DNA of 64,000 bases from Pseudomonas sp. AFG_SD02_1510_Pfu_092 (GTDB lineage: Bacteria > Pseudomonadota > Gammaproteobacteria > Pseudomonadales > Pseudomonadaceae). Both the position numbers and the translations under genes were made by a program. A model generated the notes under the pieces. That model was not told the origin of the DNA, made no database searches, and saw only the letters and a list, made by a program, of their open reading frames with translations. Each line of letters opens with the position of its first letter. Position 1 is the stretch's first letter. Positions 1 to 11,572 of the stretch are shown here, piece by piece. Location: NCBI RefSeq assembly GCF_003331055.1, contig NZ_PUQD01000001.1, forward strand, positions 124,001 through 188,000. Direction: 5' to 3'.

Positions 1-1415
1 ATCCACAGCATCCATGGGGCCTGGCGCATTTCCACGCTTTCCAGCAGTACCCAGTATAGGGCCAGGAACACCGGCATCTGCACCAGGATCGGCAGGCAGC
101 CGCCCAATGGGTTGATCTTCTCTTTCTTGTACAGCTCCATCATCGCCTGGGACATCTTCTGGCGATCATCACCGAAGCGTTCCTTCAGCGCGGCAAGCTT
201 AGGCGCAACGGCACGCATACGCGCCATCGAACGGTAGCTGGCAGCCGACAGCGGGAAGAACAGGCCTTTGATCAGCATGGTCAGCACGATGATCGACCAG
301 CCCCAGTTACCCAGCAGGCTGTGGATATGTTGCAGCAGCCAGAAGATCGGCTGTGCGATGAACCACAGGAAGCCGTAGTCGACGGTCAGTTCCAGGCCTG
401 GGGACAACTCTTTGAGCTTGGACTGGATCTTCGGGCCGGCATACAGCATGGCGCTGGTTTCGACCTTGCCGCCAGCAGGCACGCTGATCGCCGGGCCGGT
501 GTAGCCGATGATGTAGTTGCCCTGGCTGTCCTTGCGGGTCTGGACAACGTTGTTGTCCGACTTGGCCGGAATCCAGGCAGTCACGAAGTAGTGCTGCAGC
601 CAGGCAACCCAACCGCCGGACACATTTTCTTTCAAACTGCCTTTGTCGATGTCCTTCATCGAGACCTTTTTGTAGGGCTCGGAAGCTGTCCACAGGGCTG
701 CACCCAGATAGGTAGCGGTGCCGGTGGCAGTGCTCGACGATGGATCGGAGCTGGCGTCGCGCTTGAGCTGGGCAAACATGTTGCCGCTCCAGGCCTGGCC
801 GCTCTGGTTGTCGATCAGGTAGCTGACGGTCAGGTCGTACTCACCACGCTTGAAGCTGAAGCGCTTGATGTAGTTGACGCCGTTGTCGCTGAACTTCAGG
901 TCTACCACCAGTTGGTCCTGGCCATCGGCCAGCTGGTAACCCTTCTTGTCGGCAGCGTACAGCGGACGGCCTGCAGGACGGGCGTCGGGACCGTTGACCC
1001 CGGTCAGGCCGCTTTGTGCCAGGTAGACACGTTCGCCACCGTTGTCGAACAGCTGGAACGGAATGTCCGGGTGGTCCTGGCGACGTGGGTATTGCGGCAG
1101 GTTCAACTGGACGATGTCACCACCGACCGGATCGATAGCCAGGTCCAGGACATCGGTCTTGACCCGGATCAGGTCCTTGCTGACCGCGACCGGCGCCAAT
1201 TCGGCTGCGCTGGTTTCGGCGTTGGCGCTCGGCACATCGGCGCTGGCGCCGGCGTTACCGGCCGGTACGCCGTCCGGCAGGCCCGGGGCAACAGTGCTGG
1301 CAGCAGTATTCTGAGTCGGCAGGGCAGCCTGGCCGTAGTCCTGGTTCCACTTGAGGACCATGACGTAGGACACGATTGCCAGGGCGACGATCAGGATCGT
1401 GCGTTTAATATCCAT
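1..1415 (-). CDS. yidC: Membrane protein insertase YidC (3' end beyond window)
   Basis: YidC (Oxa1 family) inserts and folds inner-membrane proteins, alone or with SecYEG. 471 codons are visible; the last roughly 90 residues of a usual ~560-residue protein lie beyond the left edge. An N-terminal anchor segment (about residues 5-24) follows the basic start MDIKRT. A long periplasmic P1 domain then runs to about residue 340, and a conserved membrane segment begins near residue 372 (GWSIIVLTMLIKGLFFPL). The start ATG is 2 nt after the yidD stop, so the two are co-transcribed in the usual rpmH-rnpA-yidD-yidC order. The family call is certain; only the C-terminal transmembrane part is missing. Confidence 0.98.
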   Translation of the reverse strand, partial: MDIKRTILIVALAIVSYVMVLKWNQDYGQAALPTQNTAASTVAPGLPDGVPAGNAGASADVPSANAETSAAELAPVAVSKDLIRVKTDVLDLAIDPVGGDIVQLNLPQYPRRQDHPDIPFQLFDNGGERVYLAQSGLTGVNGPDARPAGRPLYAADKKGYQLADGQDQLVVDLKFSDNGVNYIKRFSFKRGEYDLTVSYLIDNQSGQAWSGNMFAQLKRDASSDPSSSTATGTATYLGAALWTASEPYKKVSMKDIDKGSLKENVSGGWVAWLQHYFVTAWIPAKSDNNVVQTRKDSQGNYIIGYTGPAISVPAGGKVETSAMLYAGPKIQSKLKELSPGLELTVDYGFLWFIAQPIFWLLQHIHSLLGNWGWSIIVLTMLIKGLFFPLSAASYRSMARMRAVAPKLAALKERFGDDRQKMSQAMMELYKKEKINPLGGCLPILVQMPVFLALYWVLLESVEMRQAPWMLW

Positions 1416-1417
1416 GA

Positions 1418-1663
1418 TTACTCGGCTATCGAAGAAGTTCGGGAGGAAGGAGCGGGAGGAACGGGATCGAAACCGCCGTCGTTCCACGGATGACAACGTC
1501 CCAGGCGACGAACGGCTAGCCACCCACCACGCCAGAGGCCGTGGTTTTCGATGGCTTCATAGGCGTAACAGGAGCAACTGGGGAAAAAACGACAGTGACT
1601 GGCCATCAGAGGACTAATGGCATAACGGTAAAACTGGATCGGAACGAGTGCCAGTTTACGCAT
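1418..1663 (-). CDS. yidD: Membrane protein insertion efficiency factor YidD
   Basis: Small 81-residue protein of the YidD (UPF0161) family, thought to sit at the inner face of the membrane and help YidC/Sec insertion. The family core is visible: a basic N-terminus with YRYAISPL, the cysteine-bearing stretch [13 protein letters not shown] (about residues 27-39) and a conserved LGRCHPW near residue 55. It overlaps the rnpA 3' end by 8 nt, and yidC starts 2 nt after its stop, so translational coupling is likely. Confidence 0.95.
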   Translation of the reverse strand: MRKLALVPIQFYRYAISPLMASHCRFFPSCSCYAYEAIENHGLWRGGWLAVRRLGRCHPWNDGGFDPVPPAPSSRTSSIAE

Positions 1664-2060
1664 CTTGGCTGTCTACCCCTGCGGAATTGGCGGTCACTGC
1701 TGGAGCGGGCCGGCTGCGCGCCAGGCGTTTCCAGAGCTTGCCAAAGTGTTGGTGCAATTCCGGGTTTTCTACCTCACCCAATCCCTTGCGCGCGACGATC
1801 ACGATGTCCAGCCCGGCAAGCAATTGCTGGTTAAGACGAAAGGAATCGCGCATCAAGCGCTTGAGGCGATTGCGTTGAACGGCGAGCTTGACGCTCTTCT
1901 TGCCAATCACCAGGCCGAGGCGTGGGTGATCGAGGCCGTTCTCGCGAGCAAGGATCAGCAGGTTTTTCCCTGGAACCTTGCCGGTTGGGGAGTCGAAGAC
2001 CGCTTTGAAATGTCGGGGTGTAAGCAGTCGCTTTTCCCGACTGAAGTCCTGACTCACCAC
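1656..2060 (-). CDS. rnpA: Ribonuclease P protein component
   Basis: Protein subunit of RNase P, which removes the 5' leader of tRNA precursors together with the catalytic RNA. The product begins [18 protein letters not shown] and carries the family signature with [13 protein letters not shown] around residues 60-75. I chose a GTG start at 2060 (134 residues, the length I remember for P. putida RnpA). GTG at 2057 is a close alternative. The frame stays open further upstream, but that stretch would overlap rpmH. It lies 13 nt after the rpmH stop and overlaps yidD by 8 nt, as in most gammaproteobacteria. Confidence 0.95.
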   Translation of the reverse strand: MVSQDFSREKRLLTPRHFKAVFDSPTGKVPGKNLLILARENGLDHPRLGLVIGKKSVKLAVQRNRLKRLMRDSFRLNQQLLAGLDIVIVARKGLGEVENPELHQHFGKLWKRLARSRPAPAVTANSAGVDSQDA

Positions 2061-2073
2061 CTGTGCCGAAAAA

Positions 2074-2208
2074 TCAAATGGCCAGACGCTTACGGCCTTT
2101 GGCACGACGACGCGACAGAACAGCGCGGCCGTTCTTGGTAGCCATACGGGCACGGAAGCCGTGGGTGCGCGCGCGCTTGATGGTGCTTGGTTGGAAAGTA
2201 CGTTTCAT
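2074..2208 (-). CDS. rpmH: 50S ribosomal protein L34
   Basis: The 44-residue, highly basic L34 protein of the large ribosomal subunit, starting [18 protein letters not shown] and ending GRKRLAI. Length and sequence are typical of the family. It is the first gene of the operon transcribed leftward from the origin region and faces away from dnaA. The start ATG is at 2208. A good sigma70-type promoter lies 61-89 bases upstream of the start codon (see the entry at 2269-2297). Confidence 0.98.
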   Translation of the reverse strand: MKRTFQPSTIKRARTHGFRARMATKNGRAVLSRRRAKGRKRLAI

Positions 2209-2268
2209 GGCGTGTTACCTGGTTTGTCGACGACGGGCCGGGATGGCCCCCTTTTTAAGAGACCGGCG

Positions 2269-2297
2269 ATTCTAGAGAAAGCAAGCCCGTAGGTCAA
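2269..2297 (-). promoter_or_regulatory. Predicted sigma70 promoter of rpmH-rnpA-yidD-yidC
   Basis: On the minus strand, TTGACC (2297-2292) and TAGAAT (2274-2269) are separated by 17 nt, close to the consensus -35 and -10 hexamers. The predicted transcript would start near 2262 and have a leader of about 55 nt. The leader holds a short GGGCC/GGCCC hairpin at 2235-2249. No transcript data were available. Confidence 0.65.
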
Positions 2298-2392
2298 TTT
2301 CCAACCAGTCTTTCCCTATAGAGCATGTGATGGACGGTGCCTGCTTACCCATCCCCGGAGGGTGCTTGATCGGACACACGAATTGGGGACAA

Positions 2393-2734
2393 CATGAAAA
2401 AAAAGAAGAGACATATAAAAAGCTTTTCTGAAGAATCTATAAATCTTAAGTGGATAACCTTCTGTGGATAACACGCTAAAGGCCAGAAAAACCGCGGTGT
2501 TCAGGAATTCATAACCCTGTTTCGAACCGGTGCTGCGGCTGTTTTCTTCATGCGCAGAAGCTGTGGATGAAAAGGGCGATTATCCACAGGTGAGTTATCA
2601 ACAGGCTTGAGGTCAGGGTTGTGCATAGCCCTCATGGCTAGTTATCCACAGACCTTATGCACAGTACGATAAAGCCGTTTTGGTCGATAAATGGCTGTTT
2701 TGTCATGACTCCTAACGTGTCCACATGTGGATAA
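2393..2734. other. oriC: Chromosomal origin of replication (oriC) with DnaA box cluster
   Basis: The space between rpmH and dnaA holds the usual pseudomonad origin. An AT-rich stretch at 2393-2450 (A-runs, ATATAAAAAGC, CTATAAATC) is the likely unwinding element. Four perfect DnaA boxes (TTATCCACA or its complement) lie at 2463-2471, 2580-2588, 2642-2650 and 2726-2734. One-mismatch boxes lie at 2449-2457, 2562-2570, 2595-2603 and 2655-2663. The boxes occur in both orientations. I see no gene in 2209-2803; the 2298-2392 part shows nothing further that I can name. Confidence 0.93.
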
Positions 2735-2756
2735 CTGGACGCTCGACCGGTACAAT
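2726..2756 (+). promoter_or_regulatory. Predicted dnaA promoter with overlapping DnaA box
   Basis: A -10 hexamer TACAAT (2751-2756) lies 17 nt after TGGATA (2728-2733), a 4/6 match to -35. The -35 element is inside a perfect DnaA box (TGTGGATAA, 2726-2734), so DnaA binding should block RNA polymerase. This agrees with the autorepression known for dnaA in other bacteria. The leader to the GTG start at 2804 would be about 40 nt. Confidence 0.65.
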
Positions 2757-2803
2757 GGCGGTTTGTTTTTGCCTCATCCGGCTTTCAAACTCAGGGGATA
2801 TCC

Positions 2804-4342
2804 GTGTCAGTGGAACTTTGGCAGCAGTGCGTGGAGCTTCTGCGCGATGAACTGCCTGCCCAGCAATTCAACACCTGGATCCGTCCGCTACAGGTCGAAG
2901 CCGAAGGCGACGAGTTGCGCGTCTATGCGCCTAACCGTTTCGTTCTCGATTGGGTCAATGAAAAGTACCTGGGGCGTTTGCTCGAGCTGTTGGGCGAGAA
3001 CGGTAGTGGCATTGCACCTGCCCTTTCCTTGTTGATCGGCAGCCGCCGCAGCTCGGCGCCACGTGCTGCGCCCAACGCGCCGGTGAGCGCCGCTGTGGCC
3101 GCTTCGCTGGCGCACACCCAGGCGCAAAGCCAGACACAGAAGGCAGCGCCGGCCGCAGTCGAACCGGTTGCCGTGACGGCGGCCGAACCTGTGCTGGTCG
3201 ATGAACTGGCCGAGCCGTCCTCGCGTGACAGCTTCGATGCCATGGCCGAGCCGGTTTCACCGGCTGCCAGCAGCGCACGGACCGAACAGCGCACCGTGCA
3301 GGTTGAAGGTGCGCTCAAGCACACCAGCTACCTGAACCGCACCTTCACCTTCGACACCTTCGTCGAGGGCAAGTCGAACCAGCTGGCCCGCGCGGCGGCC
3401 TGGCAGGTGGCCGACAACCCCAAGCATGGTTACAACCCGCTCTTCCTTTATGGTGGTGTGGGCCTGGGTAAGACCCACCTCATGCACGCTGTGGGTAACC
3501 ATCTGTTGAAGAAGAACCCGAACGCCAAGGTCGTGTACCTGCATTCGGAGCGTTTCGTCGCGGACATGGTCAAGGCCCTGCAGCTCAACGCCATCAACGA
3601 ATTCAAGCGCTTCTACCGCTCCGTGGATGCGCTGCTGATCGACGACATCCAGTTCTTCGCCCGTAAAGAACGCTCGCAGGAAGAGTTTTTCCACACCTTC
3701 AACGCCTTGCTGGAAGGCGGCCAACAGGTAATTCTTACCTCGGACCGCTACCCCAAGGAGATCGAAGGCCTGGAAGAGCGCCTGAAGTCGCGCTTCGGTT
3801 GGGGCCTGACGGTGGCCGTGGAGCCGCCGGAGCTGGAAACCCGCGTGGCGATCCTGATGAAGAAGGCCGACCAGGCCAAGGTCGAGCTGCCACACGATGC
3901 AGCCTTCTTCATTGCCCAGCGCATCCGCTCCAACGTCCGTGAACTGGAAGGCGCATTGAAACGGGTGATCGCTCACTCGCACTTCATGGGCCGCGACATC
4001 ACCATCGAGCTGATCCGTGAATCGCTCAAGGACCTGCTGGCGCTGCAAGACAAGCTGGTCAGTGTGGATAACATTCAGCGCACCGTCGCCGAATACTACA
4101 AGATCAAGATCTCCGATCTGTTGTCCAAGCGGCGTTCGCGCTCTGTGGCGCGGCCACGCCAGGTGGCCATGGCCTTGTCCAAGGAACTGACCAACCACAG
4201 CCTGCCGGAGATCGGCGACATGTTTGGTGGTCGCGACCACACGACCGTGTTGCACGCCTGCCGCAAGATCAACGAACTGAAGGAATCCGACGCGGACATC
4301 CGCGAGGACTACAAGAACCTGCTGCGGACGCTGACGACCTGA
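2804..4342 (+). CDS. dnaA: Chromosomal replication initiator protein DnaA
   Basis: DnaA binds oriC boxes and opens the origin. The protein has 512 residues. Domain I (about 1-85, [17 protein letters not shown]) is followed by a long Ala/Pro/Glu-rich linker (about 90-170), an AAA+ domain with Walker [10 protein letters not shown] at 217-225 and Walker B LLIDDIQF, and a C-terminal DNA-binding domain with the signature [11 protein letters not shown] at 475-485. The GTG start at 2804 follows AGGGGAT at a fitting distance. A perfect DnaA box also lies inside the gene at 4063-4071. dnaN follows after 40 nt, so the dnaA-dnaN-recF-gyrB order is intact. Confidence 0.99.
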   Translation: MSVELWQQCVELLRDELPAQQFNTWIRPLQVEAEGDELRVYAPNRFVLDWVNEKYLGRLLELLGENGSGIAPALSLLIGSRRSSAPRAAPNAPVSAAVAASLAHTQAQSQTQKAAPAAVEPVAVTAAEPVLVDELAEPSSRDSFDAMAEPVSPAASSARTEQRTVQVEGALKHTSYLNRTFTFDTFVEGKSNQLARAAAWQVADNPKHGYNPLFLYGGVGLGKTHLMHAVGNHLLKKNPNAKVVYLHSERFVADMVKALQLNAINEFKRFYRSVDALLIDDIQFFARKERSQEEFFHTFNALLEGGQQVILTSDRYPKEIEGLEERLKSRFGWGLTVAVEPPELETRVAILMKKADQAKVELPHDAAFFIAQRIRSNVRELEGALKRVIAHSHFMGRDITIELIRESLKDLLALQDKLVSVDNIQRTVAEYYKIKISDLLSKRRSRSVARPRQVAMALSKELTNHSLPEIGDMFGGRDHTTVLHACRKINELKESDADIREDYKNLLRTLTT

Positions 4343-4382
4343 TGGCCGTCTGCGCAGCTAATTGAAGGCAAGGGACTAGACC

Positions 4383-5486
4383 ATGCATTTCACCATTCAA
4401 CGCGAAGCCCTGTTGAAACCCCTGCAACTGGTCGCCGGTGTCGTCGAGCGCCGTCAGACCTTGCCGGTCCTGTCGAACGTATTGCTGGTCGTGCAAGGCC
4501 AGCAACTGTCGTTGACCGGTACCGACCTGGAAGTCGAACTGGTAGGCCGCGTGCAACTGGAAGAGCCGGCCGAGCCTGGCGAAATCACTGTCCCGGCGCG
4601 CAAGCTGATGGACATTTGCAAAAGCCTGCCGAACGACGCCCTGATCGATATCAAGGTCGACGAGCAGAAACTGTTGGTCAAGGCCGGCCGCAGCCGCTTT
4701 ACCCTGTCGACCCTGCCAGCCAATGACTTCCCGACTGTGGAAGAAGGCCCGGGCTCGCTGACCTGCAACCTGGAACAGAGCAAGCTGCGCCGCCTGATCG
4801 AGCGCACCAGCTTCGCCATGGCCCAGCAGGATGTGCGTTATTACCTCAATGGCATGCTGCTGGAGGTTTCCCGCAATACCCTGCGTGCGGTTTCCACCGA
4901 CGGCCACCGCCTGGCGCTGTGCTCCATGAGCGCGCCAATCGAGCAGGATGATCGGCACCAGGTCATCGTGCCACGTAAAGGTATTCTCGAACTGGCACGG
5001 CTGCTGACCGACCCGGAAGGCATGGTCAGCATCGTCCTGGGCCAGCACCACATCCGTGCCACCACCGGTGAATTCACCTTCACCTCCAAGCTGGTGGACG
5101 GCAAGTTCCCGGACTACGAGCGTGTTCTGCCCAAGGGCGGCGACAAGCTGGTGGTCGGCGACCGTCAGGCGCTGCGCGAAGCCTTCAGCCGTACTGCGAT
5201 CCTTTCCAACGAAAAGTACCGTGGTATCCGCCTGCAACTGGCTGCCGGCCAACTGAAGATCCAGGCCAACAACCCTGAGCAGGAAGAAGCGGAAGAAGAA
5301 ATCAGCGTGGACTACGACGGTAGCTCGCTGGAGATCGGCTTCAACGTCAGCTACCTGCTGGACGTGTTGGGCGTGATGACTACCGAGCAAGTTCGTCTGA
5401 TCCTGTCCGATTCCAACAGCAGTGCCCTGCTGCAGGAAGCTGGCAACGACGATTCTTCTTACGTTGTCATGCCGATGCGCCTGTAA
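4383..5486 (+). CDS. dnaN: DNA polymerase III beta sliding clamp
   Basis: The ring-shaped clamp that holds DNA polymerase III and repair polymerases on DNA. Its 367 residues are the family length. It starts MHFTIQREALLKPLQLVAGVV and ends with the conserved SSYVVMPMRL. The three repeated clamp domains fill the whole length and I see no truncation. It lies 40 nt after dnaA and 15 nt before recF. The start follows an AAGGGA ribosome binding site. Confidence 0.99.
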   Translation: MHFTIQREALLKPLQLVAGVVERRQTLPVLSNVLLVVQGQQLSLTGTDLEVELVGRVQLEEPAEPGEITVPARKLMDICKSLPNDALIDIKVDEQKLLVKAGRSRFTLSTLPANDFPTVEEGPGSLTCNLEQSKLRRLIERTSFAMAQQDVRYYLNGMLLEVSRNTLRAVSTDGHRLALCSMSAPIEQDDRHQVIVPRKGILELARLLTDPEGMVSIVLGQHHIRATTGEFTFTSKLVDGKFPDYERVLPKGGDKLVVGDRQALREAFSRTAILSNEKYRGIRLQLAAGQLKIQANNPEQEEAEEEISVDYDGSSLEIGFNVSYLLDVLGVMTTEQVRLILSDSNSSALLQEAGNDDSSYVVMPMRL

Positions 5487-5501
5487 CCCGTAGCAGGCGA
5501 A

Positions 5502-9030
<3,529 letters not shown>

Positions 9031-9046
9031 TCAGGTGTAGATTTGC

Positions 9047-9088
9047 CAGCCACAAGAAAGCCCGCTTATGCGGGCTTTCTTGTGGCTG
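9047..9088. terminator. Bidirectional terminator between gyrB and the sigma54 regulator gene
   Basis: A perfect 19-bp stem (CAGCCACAAGAAAGCCCGC and its complement) with a 4-nt TTAT loop lies between the convergent ends of gyrB (9030) and the next gene (9134). The AAGAAAG / CTTTCTT part gives a pyrimidine-rich tail inside the stem in both directions. It should stop transcription from both sides. Confidence 0.9.
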
Positions 9089-9133
9089 CAGGACTGGCTG
9101 GATGCCGGCAATAGGGCCAGCACAAACAACGCA

Positions 9134-10426
9134 TCAGTTCAGGCCAAGCTCCTTCAACCTTCGATACAACGTCCTCTCACTAAGCCCAAGGTGCTGAGCC
9201 AGTTCACTGCGTGAGCCCTTGAACTGCTGCAGCGCCTGCGCCAGTTCACCCAAGTGATTACGCCGACCACCTACACTGTGCGCCCCCGTCGGCGCAATGT
9301 CCTCAGGTAGATGCTCCGGCCGGATCAACCCGTCATCGGCAAACAACCGCGCCCTTTCCAGAATGTTGCGCAGTTCACGAATGTTGCCAGGGAATGGATG
9401 CAGCTCAAGCCGCTGCAAGGCATCGTCGCTCAGCCTGGGTGTCGGCGAGCCGGCCATGCGCTGCAGCAGGCTCTGTGCGAGCAAAGGCAGATCTTCAACC
9501 CGCTCGCGCAGTGCCGGCAGACGGATGGGGAAGCCGCTGATGCGGTAGTACAGGTCTTCTCGGAAACTGCCATCGGCCACCATTTGCCTGAGTGGCTTGT
9601 GGGTTGCCGAAACCAGGCGGAAATCCGCATGCACCGTGCGCAGGCTACCCACCGGGCGGAAGCTGCCGGATTCGATCAGGCGCAGCAGCTTCACCTGCAT
9701 CGCCAACGGTACTTCGCCAATTTCATCAAGGAACAGCGTGCCGCCATGGGCCGCTTCGGCGAGGCCGATCTTGCGCTGGTTGGCGCCGGTGAACGCGCCC
9801 TTCTCGTAGCCGAACAACTCGCTCTCGAACAACGACTCGGTCAGGCCGGTGCAATCGACCACCACCAACGGCCCATTTGCCCTCGGGCTGCCCATGTGCA
9901 GCGCGCGGGCGAACAGCTCCTTGCCGGTACCCGACTCCCCCTGCAGCAACACGGGGATCTGCGCCGGTGCTGCGCGCTGCAGGCTGGCCAATGCAGCCTT
10001 GAACGCAGGCGCCCGGCCGACCAGGCCCTGTTCCTGCGGCTGTGCCGAAGCGAGCGTGATGCTGGTCAAGCGTTCGACAAAGGCCACCACCTTGCCTTGT
10101 TCATCCAGGATCGGCCGCAGTTCGACGTCCACATGCTCAGGGCCGCGTGGCGTGTGATGAATGTGCAGCACCCGCTCCGGCACTTTGCTGTGCCAGGCCT
10201 TGCGCATCGGGCAATGCTCGCCGGCCTGGTCGCAAGGCACGGCGTAGTGGTGCGAGACCTTGTGGCATTTTTCGCCCAGCGGCGCCTGATCCCGATGGCC
10301 GAACTGGCGGCGATAGGCAGCGTTGGCGGCGAGGATGTTGTAGTCGGTGTCCAGCACGATGGTTGGCAGGGCATCGTGCTCAAGATAGGAAACCAGGGCT
10401 AGGATGAGAGCATGAGGTTCAGGCAT
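9134..10426 (-). CDS. FisR-like sigma54-dependent activator of sulfide oxidation genes
   Basis: 430 residues. A PAS-like N-terminal sensor domain (about 1-130) is followed by an AAA+ domain with Walker A GESGTGKE, the sigma54-contacting loop GAFTGA and Walker [12 protein letters not shown], then a Fis-type helix-turn-helix at the end ([18 protein letters not shown]). The sensor has Cys54, Cys65 and Cys72. The 11- and 7-residue spacing equals the Cys53/64/71 triad that, as I recall, senses sulfane sulfur in Cupriavidus FisR. The gene is divergent from a persulfide dioxygenase/SQR operon, which fits that role. The start ATG at 10426 matches the domain boundary; the frame stays open upstream only as noise. 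Confidence 0.85.
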   Translation of the reverse strand: MPEPHALILALVSYLEHDALPTIVLDTDYNILAANAAYRRQFGHRDQAPLGEKCHKVSHHYAVPCDQAGEHCPMRKAWHSKVPERVLHIHHTPRGPEHVDVELRPILDEQGKVVAFVERLTSITLASAQPQEQGLVGRAPAFKAALASLQRAAPAQIPVLLQGESGTGKELFARALHMGSPRANGPLVVVDCTGLTESLFESELFGYEKGAFTGANQRKIGLAEAAHGGTLFLDEIGEVPLAMQVKLLRLIESGSFRPVGSLRTVHADFRLVSATHKPLRQMVADGSFREDLYYRISGFPIRLPALRERVEDLPLLAQSLLQRMAGSPTPRLSDDALQRLELHPFPGNIRELRNILERARLFADDGLIRPEHLPEDIAPTGAHSVGGRRNHLGELAQALQQFKGSRSELAQHLGLSERTLYRRLKELGLN

Positions 10427-10441
10427 GACGGCACCGATTGG

Positions 10442-10503
10442 GTTACCCGCGCAGGGTAACAAGGACTGCCATTCACTGCCATTGGCTGACAGTCGACTGC
10501 CAT
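10442..10503. promoter_or_regulatory. Repeats in the regulator/pdo divergent promoter region (candidate activator sites)
   Basis: In the 222-bp divergent space, GTTACCC-GCGCA-GGGTAAC (10442-10460) is a perfect 7-bp inverted repeat just upstream of the regulator start. ACTGCCAT then occurs three times in direct orientation at 10465-10472, 10475-10482 and 10496-10503, with 10- and 21-bp phasing that puts the copies on one helix face. This layout suits upstream activating sites of a sigma54 activator. Which motif the protein binds is not known. Confidence 0.45.
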
Positions 10504-10598
10504 CGGCGCTGCCAGCGTTGGCGGCGGCTGCCAGCCACGGGCCGGTTTCATTAGCCCGCGTGCCGGAAAATGCCTGGCATACATCTTGATAGACCTCC

Positions 10599-10614
10599 TG
10601 GCACTGCCTTCGCC
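10599..10614 (+). promoter_or_regulatory. Candidate sigma54 (-24/-12) promoter of the pdo-sqr-tauE operon
   Basis: TGGCAC (10599-10604) is followed after five bases by TCGC (10610-10613), giving GG and GC at the right -24/-12 spacing, with one mismatch to TTGC. A second, poorer candidate TGGCAT-N5-TTGA begins at 10575. Either would give a short leader before the ATG at 10649. The neighbouring regulator is of the sigma54-dependent class, which supports the call. Confidence 0.5.
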
Positions 10615-10648
10615 TGTACAAGGCTTGGCGGAAAAATTGGAGAACATG

Positions 10649-11533
10649 ATGATCATCGGCAACAACCTGCAGGTGGACGCCTTTTACGACCCGGCGACCT
10701 CGACCATCAGCTACCTGGTCATGGACCGTGAAACCCGCCAGTGCGCGTTGATCGACAGCGTGCTGGATTACGACCCAAAGTCCGGGCGCACCTGCACCAC
10801 TTCGGCAGACCGCCTGATTCAACGCGTGATCGAGCTTGAAGCCAGCGTGCAATGGGTGCTGGAAACCCACGTGCATGCCGACCACCTTTCCGCTGCGGCC
10901 TATCTGAAGGAAAAGCTCGGCGGCCATACCGCCATCGGCGCGCACATCACCCAGGTGCAGAAAACCTTCGGTGCCTTGTTCAATGCCGAGCCCGGCTTTG
11001 CCCGCGATGGCAGCCAGTTCGATGTGCTGTTCGAAGACGAGGAAGGGTTCCGCATTGGCAACCTGCATGCCCGCGCGCTGCACACCCCGGGGCACACGCC
11101 GGCATGCGTGAGCTTCATGATCGAGGACGCCGGCGAGATCGCCGTGTTCGTCGGCGACACCCTGTTCATGCCCGACTACGGCACCGCCCGCTGCGATTTC
11201 CCGGGGGCCGATGCCCGCACCCTGTACCGCTCGATCCGTCGCCTGCTGGCGTTCCCCGACCAGACCCGGCTGTTCATGTGCCACGACTACCTGCCAGGTG
11301 GCCGCGACATGCAGTACGTCACCACCGTGGCCGAGCAGCGCGCCAGCAATATCCACATCCACCAGGGCGTCGACGAGGACAGCTTCGTCAGCATGCGTGA
11401 AGCCCGCGACAAGACCCTCGACATGCCCGTGCTGATCCTGCCTTCGGTGCAGGTGAACATGCGCAGCGGCCAGTTTCCCGCCCCTGAAGAAAACGGCGTG
11501 AGCTACCTGAAGATACCGCTGAACACGCTGTGA
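10649..11533 (+). CDS. Persulfide dioxygenase, metallo-beta-lactamase fold (ETHE1-like)
   Basis: 294-residue MBL-fold protein that probably oxidises glutathione persulfide to sulfite. The metal-binding HVHADH lies at 74-79, HTPGH at 145-149 and GDTLF near 173. Insertions typical of the long persulfide dioxygenases (blh type) are present. Two ATG codons (10646, 10649) are adjacent; GGAG at 10639-10642 fits the second one best. The gene is divergent from the FisR-like activator and is followed by SQR, which makes the persulfide it would consume. Confidence 0.85.
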   Translation: MIIGNNLQVDAFYDPATSTISYLVMDRETRQCALIDSVLDYDPKSGRTCTTSADRLIQRVIELEASVQWVLETHVHADHLSAAAYLKEKLGGHTAIGAHITQVQKTFGALFNAEPGFARDGSQFDVLFEDEEGFRIGNLHARALHTPGHTPACVSFMIEDAGEIAVFVGDTLFMPDYGTARCDFPGADARTLYRSIRRLLAFPDQTRLFMCHDYLPGGRDMQYVTTVAEQRASNIHIHQGVDEDSFVSMREARDKTLDMPVLILPSVQVNMRSGQFPAPEENGVSYLKIPLNTL

Positions 11534-11572
11534 CCGCCCTGCCCCATAACCAGAAATCCAGGATTCACCGCC

